Source of the DNA: Pseudomonadota bacterium
GTDB lineage: Bacteria; Pseudomonadota; Alphaproteobacteria; Sphingomonadales; Sphingomonadaceae
Reading direction: 5' to 3'
Assembly (NCBI GenBank): GCA_023424275.1
Contig: JAFAED010000258.1
Coordinates: 1 to 6,095, forward strand
Length of the DNA: 6,095 bases
Shown: in pieces, positions 1-6,095 of the stretch
How the letters are laid out: each line of letters opens with the position of its first letter
Position numbering within the stretch: position 1 is the first letter of the stretch
Made by a program: the position numbers and the translations under genes
Notes under the pieces: generated by a model
Told to the model about the DNA's origin: nothing
The model's input: the letters and a program-made list of their open reading frames with translations, nothing else
Databases searched by the model: none

Positions 1-1833
1 GTACCCTTTTACAACTGGCACAAATTGTTCGCCGGGCTGTTCGATGCGCAGGAACTTTGCGGCAATGCGAAGGCGCTGCCCGTCGCGGTCGGGCTCGGCG
101 CTTATATCGACGATGTGTTCGCGGCGCTGAACGACGAACAGGTCCAGCAGGTCCTCGACTGCGAGCACGGCGGGATCAACGAAAGCTTCGCCGAGCTTCA
201 TGCGCGGACGAAAGACCCGCGCTGGCTGCGCCTCGCCGAACGGCTGCGCCACCGCAAGGTCCTCGATCCGCTGAGCGAGGGCCGGGATTCGCTGCCGTGG
301 ATCCATGCCAATACGCAGATCCCGAAGATCATCGGGCTGGCCCGGCTGCACGAGCTGACCGGCAAGGCGGGCGACGCCGATGCAGCGCGCTTCTTCTGGG
401 AAACCGTCGTCCGCGATTATAGCTATGTCATCGGCGGCAACGCCGACCGCGAATATTTCCCGGCACCGCGCACCATCTCGAAACATATCACCGAGCAGAC
501 GTGCGAGAGCTGCAACAGCTATAATATGCTCAAGCTCACCCGCCACCTCTACGGCTGGCGGCCCGAGGCGCGGCTGTTCGATTATTATGAGCGCGCGCAC
601 ACCAACCATATCCTTGCGCATCAGGACCCGGCGACGGGGATGTTCGCCTATATGGTCCCGCTGATGTCGGGAACGGCGCGCAAATTTTCGAAACCGTTCG
701 ACAATTTCTGGTGCTGCGTCGGGTCGGGGATGGAAAGCCACGCCAAACACGGCGATTCGGTGTGGTGGCAGAGCGGCGACACATTGCTGGTGAACCTCTA
801 TATCGCGTCGACCGCGACATGGGAAAGCCAGGGTGCGGGCTTCCGGATGGAAACCGCCTATCCGTTCGGCGATCGGGTCGATCTGATGCTCGAAACGCTC
901 GACCGCCCGCGCGACTTCGCCGTGGCGCTGCGCATCCCCGGCTGGTGCGAAGGTGCGGCGCTGACGGTGAACGGCAAGCCCGTGCCCGCGGGCACCCCCG
1001 GCGACTATGCGGTGATCCGCCGCCGCTGGGCGAAAGGCGACCGGATCGCGCTCACCCTGCCGATGCGGCTGCGCACCGAAAGCGCAAACGACGATGCGTC
1101 GACGGTCGCGCTGCTCCACGGTCCCGTCGTGCTCGCCGCCGACCTCGGCCCCGCCGACCGGCCGTTCGAGGGCCCTGCCCCCGCGCTGGTTGCATCCGAC
1201 CTGCTCGCGGGGTTCGCGCCTGTCGATGCCGCAGCGGGCCAATTCCGCACCACCGGCATCGCACGCCCTGCCGACCTCCGCTTCGCGCCCTTCTTCCAGC
1301 AGCGCGACCGCCGCACCGCCGTCTATTTCAAAAGCTTCGACGACGCCGGCTGGGCGCGCGAGCAGGTCGCCTTCGCCGCCGAACAGGCGCGGCAACAGGA
1401 CCTCGCGCGCCGCTCGGTCGACGTGATGAACCTCGGCGAGATGCAACCCGAACGCGATCATGCGTTGACCGCGAAGAACAGCTATGCCGTCACCTATCGC
1501 GGGCGCCACGGGCGCGACGCGCGGACCTTCGGCTTCTTCGAATATCGGGCGAAGGTGCGCACAGGACCGCTGGTATTGCAGGCGACCTATTGGGGCGAAG
1601 AGCGGAACAAGCTGTTCGATATCCTGATCGACGGGACGAAGATCGCGACGCAGGCACTCGACGGCGGCCATCCCGGCGAATTTTTCGAGATCGACTATCC
1701 GATTCCTGCCGAACTGACCCGCGGCAAGGACAGCGTCATGGTCCGCTTCCAGCCCGCCAATGACACGACACGCTGCGGTCCCGTTTTCGGGGTTCGCATT
1801 TTCACGCCGGCTTCAACCGAAGGGACGGTTTGA
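1..1833 (+). CDS. DUF1680 glycoside hydrolase, GH127/GH146 type (beta-L-arabinofuranosidase-like), 5'-truncated by window edge
   Basis: The reading frame is open from base 1 (first codons read VPFYNWHKLFAGLFDAQ) to a TGA at 1831-1833, giving 610 visible codons. The true start is upstream; the TTG at 25 is internal, because the family motif around it (PFY-x-x-HK-x-x-AGL-x-D) begins before it. The family consists of retaining hydrolases that release beta-L-arabinofuranose using a cysteine nucleophile held by zinc. Numbered from the first codon in the window, the expected parts are present: GGN-x-x-x-E with Glu151 (candidate acid/base), E-S-C-N-x-Y-N-M-L-K-L-T-R with Glu169 and Cys171 (metal ligands), and FWCC with Cys238/Cys239 (nucleophile and ligand). 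An alpha/alpha barrel occupies about codons 1-255. Beta-sandwich regions follow, then a C-terminal domain starting near GEMQPERDH (about codon 480) with YWGEE and FDILIDGTKIAT, as in longer DUF1680 proteins. Roughly 150-190 N-terminal residues, probably including a signal peptide, are missing. GH127 versus GH146, and the exact glycan, cannot be settled here. Confidence 0.9.
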   Translation, partial: VPFYNWHKLFAGLFDAQELCGNAKALPVAVGLGAYIDDVFAALNDEQVQQVLDCEHGGINESFAELHARTKDPRWLRLAERLRHRKVLDPLSEGRDSLPWIHANTQIPKIIGLARLHELTGKAGDADAARFFWETVVRDYSYVIGGNADREYFPAPRTISKHITEQTCESCNSYNMLKLTRHLYGWRPEARLFDYYERAHTNHILAHQDPATGMFAYMVPLMSGTARKFSKPFDNFWCCVGSGMESHAKHGDSVWWQSGDTLLVNLYIASTATWESQGAGFRMETAYPFGDRVDLMLETLDRPRDFAVALRIPGWCEGAALTVNGKPVPAGTPGDYAVIRRRWAKGDRIALTLPMRLRTESANDDASTVALLHGPVVLAADLGPADRPFEGPAPALVASDLLAGFAPVDAAAGQFRTTGIARPADLRFAPFFQQRDRRTAVYFKSFDDAGWAREQVAFAAEQARQQDLARRSVDVMNLGEMQPERDHALTAKNSYAVTYRGRHGRDARTFGFFEYRAKVRTGPLVLQATYWGEERNKLFDILIDGTKIATQALDGGHPGEFFEIDYPIPAELTRGKDSVMVRFQPANDTTRCGPVFGVRIFTPASTEGTV

Positions 1834-1858
1834 CGCACGCCTAATCCGACAATGAAAC

Positions 1859-1864
1859 AGGGGG
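1859..1864 (+). promoter_or_regulatory. Ribosome binding site for the GGT-like gene
   Basis: AGGGGG lies 7 bases before the ATG at 1872. It supports that start, which also places a complete signal peptide at the N-terminus. The 38-base gap after the upstream stop shows no hairpin and no recognisable promoter. Confidence 0.6.
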
Positions 1865-1871
1865 TCGCAAA

Positions 1872-1937
1872 ATGGACAGACGCTATCGATTGCTGGTGAC
1901 GCTCGGGCTCGTGACAATTGTTGCGCCGGCACTCGCG
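1872..1937 (+). other. Signal peptide of the GGT-like protein
   Basis: Residues 1-22 consist of a charged n-region (Arg3, Arg4, Arg6), a hydrophobic core LLVTLGLVTIV, and Ala20-Leu21-Ala22 before Gln23. This is a standard Sec signal peptidase I pattern. No lipobox cysteine is present. Confidence 0.8.
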
Positions 1938-3581
1938 CAGGAACAGGGCGCCAAGCCCGCGGTCCACGCCAAATCGGCGATGGCGTCCTCGTCGAACCCC
2001 ACCGTGACCAAGGCGATGGTCGAGGTGATGAAGAAGGGCGGCACCGCGCTCGACGCCGTGCTGACCGCCGTCCCGATGCAGGCGGTGATCGAACCGCAGA
2101 TGACGACGCTCGCGGGCGGCGTCTCGATCCTTTATTATGACGCCAAGACCGGCGAATATCATTATCTCGACGCCGAGCTCGACCATACGAAGGATGCGCA
2201 GGTCGGCGGCGGCTGGGCGCAATATACCGGCGGCGGCGGCGAGCGGCTGCCTGACACGTCGGGCAAGCGCATCGGCATTCCGGGCACTGTCGCGGGACTG
2301 AAGGCGGCCGCCGACCGCTTCGGCACGCTTAAATGGGCCGATTATTTCGCGCCTGCGATCAAGCTCGCCGACGATGGCTATCCGATGTACAGCTTCCTTT
2401 ATGGCGAACTCGCCGAGGCGGCGCTGACGCGGCTGTCCGCCTATCCGTCGGGACGCGAGGAATATCTGCCGCAAGGCTATGTCCCGCCCGTCGGCACGAT
2501 CGTGAAGCATCCGCGCCTGGCGCAGGCGATGCGGCGGATCGCGGCCGAGGGGCCGGCCTATATCTATACCGGCGAATGGGCGCAGCGCTTCGTCGCCGCG
2601 GTGCACGCAACCGGCGGCGGGCTGACCGCCGAAGAACTGGCCGCCTATAAACCGCGCTGGGAAACCCCGCTGCGCTCGACCTATAACGGGTACGAGATCA
2701 TTGGCGCGCCGCCGCCGTCGACCGCGGGCACGCTCATCTCGATGACCCTCAACGTCGCCGAAAATTACGATCTCAAGGCGCGCCCGCATTATTCGCAGTC
2801 GGCCGAAGCGCTCGAACTGATCCGCCGCGCCTTCGGCTATGCCGAGACCGCGACCGACGAATTTGTGCGCGATCCGCTGAGCTATGACGTGCCGACCGAG
2901 ATGCTGTTGTCGAAAGACAATGCGAAACGCTATGCGGCGCAGGTGACCGCGAGCCTGCCCAAGCCCGCGGTCGCGCCGCAGGCCGCCGCCACGCCGGAAA
3001 GCGCACTCGAACTTGCGGCCAATTTCAGCACGCACGATCGCCACTCGACCGACACCAACCATCTCGTCGCGGTCGACGCGCAGGGGAACATGGCCTCGGT
3101 CACCCACTCGGTTTACGGCAGTACCTTCGCGACCGGCATGGTGGTCGACGGGATCGCCATGAACAGCGGCAATAATTTCCCCGGCAACACCGCGGGCCCC
3201 GGTCGCCGCGTCATCTCGCCCTTCCCGCCGACGATGGTCGCCAAGGACGGCAAGCCATGGATGACGATCGGGTCGCCCGGCCTGTCGTCGCGCGCGGTGA
3301 CGATCACGCTCATTAACCTGCTCGGTTATGGCATGCCGCTCGAACAGGCGGTCGACGCGCCGCGATTCCAGGGGTCGCAAGCCGGCGTGCCGATGGTGGT
3401 CGAAAGCCGCGTGACACAGGCGGTGCGCGACGAACTCAAGACGCGCTACGGCGTCAACGTCCGCCCGACCGCGCCCTATAATTGGCACTTCGGATCGATC
3501 CAGGCGATCCAGCGCAATCCCGACGGCAGCCTGACCGGCGTCGCCGACCCCCGCCGCGCCGGCCTTGCCGCCGGTTACTGA
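1872..3581 (+). CDS. Exported gamma-glutamyltransferase-family Ntn hydrolase with atypical substrate pocket
   Basis: The 569-residue product has the length and order of a GGT precursor. A signal peptide (residues 1-22: basic start, hydrophobic core, ALA before Gln23) implies export to the periplasm. The large-subunit region follows, with ASSNP at about 37-41 and IGIPGTVAG at 134-142. A candidate self-cleavage site lies between Asp394 and Thr395 (DTNHL, matching the TTH of classical enzymes). The small subunit would be 395-569, with VDAQGN, SPFPPTMV at 449-456 and GSPG at 467-470. Family members cleave themselves and use the new N-terminal Thr to attack gamma-glutamyl or related amide bonds. 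The glutamate-binding residues of classical GGT are largely absent: the LDxRE arginine is Glu102, the NNQMDDF aspartate region reads N-S-G-N-N-F (431-436), the SS pair is Ser449-Pro450, and GSPGG is GSPGL. This alignment was made by eye. Membership of the fold is secure, but gamma-glutamyl activity is not; amidase, acylase or other peptidase roles are possible. It sits 38 bases after the glycosidase and 18 before the DUF885 gene. Confidence 0.88.
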   Translation: MDRRYRLLVTLGLVTIVAPALAQEQGAKPAVHAKSAMASSSNPTVTKAMVEVMKKGGTALDAVLTAVPMQAVIEPQMTTLAGGVSILYYDAKTGEYHYLDAELDHTKDAQVGGGWAQYTGGGGERLPDTSGKRIGIPGTVAGLKAAADRFGTLKWADYFAPAIKLADDGYPMYSFLYGELAEAALTRLSAYPSGREEYLPQGYVPPVGTIVKHPRLAQAMRRIAAEGPAYIYTGEWAQRFVAAVHATGGGLTAEELAAYKPRWETPLRSTYNGYEIIGAPPPSTAGTLISMTLNVAENYDLKARPHYSQSAEALELIRRAFGYAETATDEFVRDPLSYDVPTEMLLSKDNAKRYAAQVTASLPKPAVAPQAAATPESALELAANFSTHDRHSTDTNHLVAVDAQGNMASVTHSVYGSTFATGMVVDGIAMNSGNNFPGNTAGPGRRVISPFPPTMVAKDGKPWMTIGSPGLSSRAVTITLINLLGYGMPLEQAVDAPRFQGSQAGVPMVVESRVTQAVRDELKTRYGVNVRPTAPYNWHFGSIQAIQRNPDGSLTGVADPRRAGLAAGY

Positions 3582-3586
3582 TCAAC

Positions 3587-3592
3587 AGGAGA
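3587..3592 (+). promoter_or_regulatory. Ribosome binding site for the first DUF885 gene
   Basis: AGGAGA lies in the 18-base gap after the GGT-like stop and 7 bases before the ATG at 3600. The short gap and good Shine-Dalgarno match indicate translation from the same transcript. Confidence 0.7.
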
Positions 3593-3599
3593 AACTTCG

Positions 3600-3665
3600 A
3601 TGCGATATCTCGCTCCCGCGCTGCTGGCCGTCTCGGCCATCGCCCTCGCCGCCCCCGCCTTCGCG
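3600..3665 (+). other. Signal peptide of DUF885 copy 1
   Basis: Residues 1-22 run from MRYLAPALL through an Ala/Leu-rich core to Ala20-Phe21-Ala22 before Gln23, matching a signal peptidase I site. There is no cysteine at the cleavage point, so this is a soluble periplasmic or secreted protein rather than a lipoprotein. Confidence 0.85.
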
Positions 3666-5348
3666 CAAGCTCCGCAATCGGCCGCACAATCGGCCGACGC
3701 GCGGCTAAAGGCGCTCTATGACGCCGAATGGCAGTGGCGCACCAAGGAACTTGCGCTCGATCCCGACGGCGAACGCGAGGGCAGCGACCGGCTGCCGAAT
3801 GTCGACGCGGCAAGCCAGGCCCGCCGCGCCGCCTATTGGAACAACGCACTGACCGAGCTGAACAATATCCCCTTCGACCAGCTCTCGCCCGAAGAGCGGA
3901 TCAACGCCGAAGTGTTCAAGACCGCGCTCGAGGAATTCGCGCTGGAACAGAAATATCGCGAATATGAGGATCCCTTCGGTTTCTGGACGTGGATCGCACC
4001 GCGTGGCGGGCTGTCCGGGGCAGAGGCCTATCGCAACTATATCAAGCGGCTGGGCGATATGCCGCGCTATATCGATCAGCAGATCGTCAACATGCGCGCC
4101 GGGCTGAAGCGCGGCTTCACCAAACCGCGCGTGTCGCTTGCGGGCCGCGACGCGCCGATCGCGCCGCTCGCCGAGGCGAATGTCGACAAGAATCCGCTCT
4201 TCATCACCTTCGCGGCGATCCCCGGCAATATCCCCGAAAGCGAGCGCGCCGCGCTCGTCGCCGAGGGCCGCGCCGCGGTCGCGGCCGCCGCGCCCGCCTT
4301 CGCGAAGCTGCGCGCCTTCGTCCGCGACGAATATATCCCCAACGCGCGCGTCCCGATCGCCGGCGAGGCGCTGCCCGACGGCAAGGCCTATTATGCCGCC
4401 AAGATCCGCCAATATACGACGCTCGACCTGACGCCCGAGCAGATCCACGAAATCGGGGTCAAGGAAGTCGCGCGGATCGACGCCGACATGCAGGCGACGA
4501 TGAAGAAGGCGGGATGGACGGGCGATTTCCCCGGCTTCCTCCACTTCCTCAAGACCGATCCGCAATTCACCGCCAAGTCGCCGTACGAGCTGATGGCGAA
4601 GTCGGCCTATGTCGCGAACAAGATCAACGGCCAGCTCAAATTCCTCGTCGGCCATCTGCCGCGCTATCGCTTCACGATCCGCCAGACGCCCGACAATATC
4701 GCGCCCTTCGCGACCGGCGGCAACGGCGGGCTCGAGAGCTGTTTGATGAACACCTATAATCTGCCCGCGCGCCCGCTCTATACGATCCCGCCGCTCACCG
4801 CGCACGAATGCGCGCCGGGGCACAGCTTTCAGGCCGCGCTCGCGCTCGAAGCACCCGACCGGCCGCAGATCCGCCGCACCACCTATTTCTCGGGCTATGG
4901 CGAAGGCTGGGGCCTCTACACCGAATGGCTCGGCATCCAGATGGGGATTTACGAGACGCCCTATGACGAGTTCGGGCGCGAGACGTACGAGATGTGGCGC
5001 GCCGCGCGGCTCGTCGTCGACACGGGGCTGCACCACAAGGGCTGGACGCGCCAGCAGGCGCTCGATTTCATGAAGGCGCACACCGCATTGTCGGATCATG
5101 AGATCACGATCGAGGTCGACCGTTACATCAACGATCCGGGGCAGGCGCTCGCGTATAAGCTGGGCGAGATGCTGATCCGCCGCAAGCGCGCCGAGGCCGA
5201 GGCCAAACTCGGCACCAATTTCGACCAGCGCTGGTTCCACGATACGCTGCTCGGACTGGGATCGGTGCCGCTGCCGACGCTCGAACGTGTATTGGACGAA
5301 TGGATCGCGGGCGGGGGCAAGAACCCGAACCCCGAACCCGCCGCCTGA
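3600..5348 (+). CDS. Exported DUF885 family putative zinc metallopeptidase (copy 1, complete)
   Basis: The product has 582 residues, a usual length for secreted DUF885 proteins. The ATG is supported by AGGAGA and by a Sec signal peptide (residues 1-22, AFA before Gln23). The mature protein starts with a short Ala/Gln/Ser-rich stretch, and the DUF885 domain then runs from about residue 33 to 570. The main motif is HECAPGH at 402-408 followed by SFQ, the family's HExxPGH-x-x-Q signature. His402 and His408 are the likely metal ligands and Glu403 the likely catalytic base. A second conserved block is YGEGWGLYTEW, where Glu435 is a candidate third ligand, followed by RAARLVVDTGLHHKGW. From memory, structural-genomics members of DUF885 have a fold resembling M32 carboxypeptidases, so a peptidase role, perhaps carboxypeptidase or oligopeptidase, is likely but largely unproven biochemically. 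It is followed 23 bases later by a paralogue and preceded by the GGT-like gene, which suggests shared work on extracellular peptides. The C-terminal tail is Pro/Asn-rich. The family call is secure; the substrate is unknown. Confidence 0.92.
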   Translation: MRYLAPALLAVSAIALAAPAFAQAPQSAAQSADARLKALYDAEWQWRTKELALDPDGEREGSDRLPNVDAASQARRAAYWNNALTELNNIPFDQLSPEERINAEVFKTALEEFALEQKYREYEDPFGFWTWIAPRGGLSGAEAYRNYIKRLGDMPRYIDQQIVNMRAGLKRGFTKPRVSLAGRDAPIAPLAEANVDKNPLFITFAAIPGNIPESERAALVAEGRAAVAAAAPAFAKLRAFVRDEYIPNARVPIAGEALPDGKAYYAAKIRQYTTLDLTPEQIHEIGVKEVARIDADMQATMKKAGWTGDFPGFLHFLKTDPQFTAKSPYELMAKSAYVANKINGQLKFLVGHLPRYRFTIRQTPDNIAPFATGGNGGLESCLMNTYNLPARPLYTIPPLTAHECAPGHSFQAALALEAPDRPQIRRTTYFSGYGEGWGLYTEWLGIQMGIYETPYDEFGRETYEMWRAARLVVDTGLHHKGWTRQQALDFMKAHTALSDHEITIEVDRYINDPGQALAYKLGEMLIRRKRAEAEAKLGTNFDQRWFHDTLLGLGSVPLPTLERVLDEWIAGGGKNPNPEPAA

Positions 5349-5358
5349 TTTTTCCGAT

Positions 5359-5364
5359 GAGGAG
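5359..5364 (+). promoter_or_regulatory. Ribosome binding site that decides a TTG start for DUF885 copy 2
   Basis: GAGGAG ends 7 bases before a TTG at 5372, the ideal distance. An in-frame ATG at 5357 overlaps this element and has no purine-rich sequence before it (the preceding bases are ccgcctgatttttccg). The TTG is therefore preferred. The alternative would add MRRHI before the same hydrophobic segment. Confidence 0.6.
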
Positions 5365-5371
5365 ACATATA

Positions 5372-5434
5372 TTGTTCACCCGCACCATCCTGCTTTCGAC
5401 CCTCGCTCTCCTGCCGCTCGCGCCCGCTGCGGCA
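5372..5434 (+). other. Signal peptide of DUF885 copy 2
   Basis: With the TTG start the first 21 residues have an Arg at position 4, a Leu-rich core (ILLSTLALLPLA) and Ala19-Ala20-Ala21 before Glu22. Export is predicted with either candidate start. No lipobox cysteine is present. Confidence 0.75.
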
Positions 5435-6095
5435 GAGGCACCCGCCGCGGCCAGCCCCTCGGCCGCGGCGGCCACGCCGGAGAGTACCCCCAATACCGCC
5501 GATAGCCGGCTGAAGGCGCTGTACGAAGAGGAATGGGCGTGGCGGCAGAAGGAATTCGCGCGCCGCGTCGGCGACCCGCCCTTTACCGCATCGGCCGACC
5601 ATCTGCCGCGCGTCGACGCCGCAACACAGGCGGCGCGGCAGGCCTATTGGCAAAAGACGCTGGCGGCGCTCGACGCGATTCCGGTCGACCAGCTTTCGGA
5701 GAATGAAAAGATCAACGCGGCGGTGTTCCGCACCAGCCTCGAGGCCTTCGTCGCCGAGGGCAAGTACCGGATGTGGGAAATGCCGTTCAACGCCGACAGC
5801 CAGTTCTGGTCGGGGCTGAGCGCGCGCGACAGCTTGCCCTCGACTGCCGAATATGAACGCTACCTCGGCCGAATGCGCGACATCCCGCGCTATTTCGACG
5901 AACAGATCGTCAATATGCGCGCCGGCCTGAAGCGCGGGTTCAGCGTACCGCGCGCCTCGCTCGAAGGGCGCGACGCGACGATCGCCGCCTATGTCGACAC
6001 CGATCCGGCAAAGAACCCCTTCTATAGCGCCTTCGTCAAAATGCCGCCGGCGATCCCCGCGGCCGATCAGGAGCGACTGCGCGCCGAAGCGCAGC
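5372..6095 (+). CDS. Exported DUF885 family putative zinc metallopeptidase (copy 2, 3'-truncated by window edge)
   Basis: An open frame starts at TTG 5372 and continues without a stop to the window end (241 full codons). It reads MFTRTILLSTLALLPLAPAA and continues with a signal peptide site (Ala19-Ala20-Ala21 before Glu22). A low-complexity Ala/Pro/Ser/Thr stretch covers about residues 22-40. From ADSRLKALY onward it aligns with copy 1 almost without interruption. Shared blocks include RLKALY, the LPRVDAA/LPNVDAA pair, DQLS, KIN/RIN-A-x-VF, IPRYFDEQ/MPRYIDQQ, the identical IVNMRAGLKRGF, and GRDA. By eye roughly half the residues match, so it is a tandem paralogue, not a recent duplicate. The catalytic HExxPGH motif should fall near residue 400 and lies outside the window, so activity cannot be judged. 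It is 23 bases after copy 1 and very likely cotranscribed. Probable role: a periplasmic or secreted peptidase with a different or complementary specificity. The exact start is uncertain (ATG 5357 is the alternative). Confidence 0.88.
   Translation, partial: MFTRTILLSTLALLPLAPAAAEAPAAASPSAAAATPESTPNTADSRLKALYEEEWAWRQKEFARRVGDPPFTASADHLPRVDAATQAARQAYWQKTLAALDAIPVDQLSENEKINAAVFRTSLEAFVAEGKYRMWEMPFNADSQFWSGLSARDSLPSTAEYERYLGRMRDIPRYFDEQIVNMRAGLKRGFSVPRASLEGRDATIAAYVDTDPAKNPFYSAFVKMPPAIPAADQERLRAEAQ

Noticed and set aside
711..1763. Plus-strand alternative frame (350 codons) within the glycosidase gene
   Set aside because: It is extremely Arg-rich with no domain, and lies wholly inside the real frame, which carries conserved GH127 features throughout.
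1834..1871. Possible promoter or terminator between the glycosidase and the GGT-like gene
   Set aside because: Only 38 bases. No inverted repeat with a T-run and no convincing -35/-10 pair were seen; the only clear signal is the RBS.
2205..2250. GGC-rich short repeat, possible microsatellite
   Set aside because: It encodes two Gly runs (GGGW and GGGG) in frame inside the GGT-like protein. It is too short and irregular to call a repeat element.
1695..3488. Long minus-strand open frame (597 codons) opposite the GGT-like gene and the end of the glycosidase
   Set aside because: The product is Arg/Gly/His/Asp-rich with no recognisable domain. It lies antisense to a gene with clear family motifs, signal peptide and RBS, and it spans the gene boundary. 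It is a typical GC-rich shadow frame.
3705..5240. Long minus-strand open frame (511 codons) opposite DUF885 copy 1
   Set aside because: It is an antisense shadow of a well-supported gene. Its composition (Arg, Asp, Gly, Val-rich) reflects reverse-complemented GC-rich codons, and no domain is recognisable.
5123..5653. Minus-strand frame across the junction of the two DUF885 genes
   Set aside because: It covers the coding ends of two genes that align with each other on the plus strand, including the RBS and signal peptide of copy 2. It has no independent support.

Overview
The window is GC-rich (about two thirds G+C by eye) and almost entirely coding on the + strand. It holds four genes in a row: one cut at the left edge, two complete and one cut at the right edge. 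Gaps between them are 38, 18 and 23 bases. There is no terminator-like hairpin and no room for an obvious promoter between them, so they look like one transcription unit whose start lies upstream of the window. The high GC, frequent TAT and AAT codons despite that GC, Ala-Xaa-Ala signal peptides and gene content suggest an alphaproteobacterium, most likely a sphingomonad (Sphingomonas/Sphingopyxis type). This taxonomic call is inference from composition and protein style only.

Layout. Positions 1-1833 carry the C-terminal three quarters or so of a DUF1680 glycoside hydrolase (GH127/GH146 type, beta-L-arabinofuranosidase-like), with its Glu/Cys metal and nucleophile motifs intact. Positions 1872-3581 encode an exported gamma-glutamyltransferase-fold Ntn hydrolase with a plausible autoprocessing threonine but with most glutamate-recognition positions changed. 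Positions 3600-5348 encode an exported DUF885 putative zinc metallopeptidase with an HExxPGH motif. Positions 5372-6095 start a second, paralogous DUF885 gene that runs off the right edge.

How they may work together. The three genes whose N-termini are visible all begin with signal peptides. The set therefore reads as a periplasmic or secreted hydrolase group: one sugar-removing enzyme, one autoprocessing amidohydrolase or transpeptidase relative, and two peptidase-like proteins. A speculative reading is breakdown of arabinosylated peptides, such as plant hydroxyproline-rich glycoprotein fragments, because characterised GH127 enzymes release beta-L-arabinofuranose from hydroxyproline-linked chains. 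The sequence does not prove this. The most notable single observation is the altered substrate pocket of the GGT-like protein.
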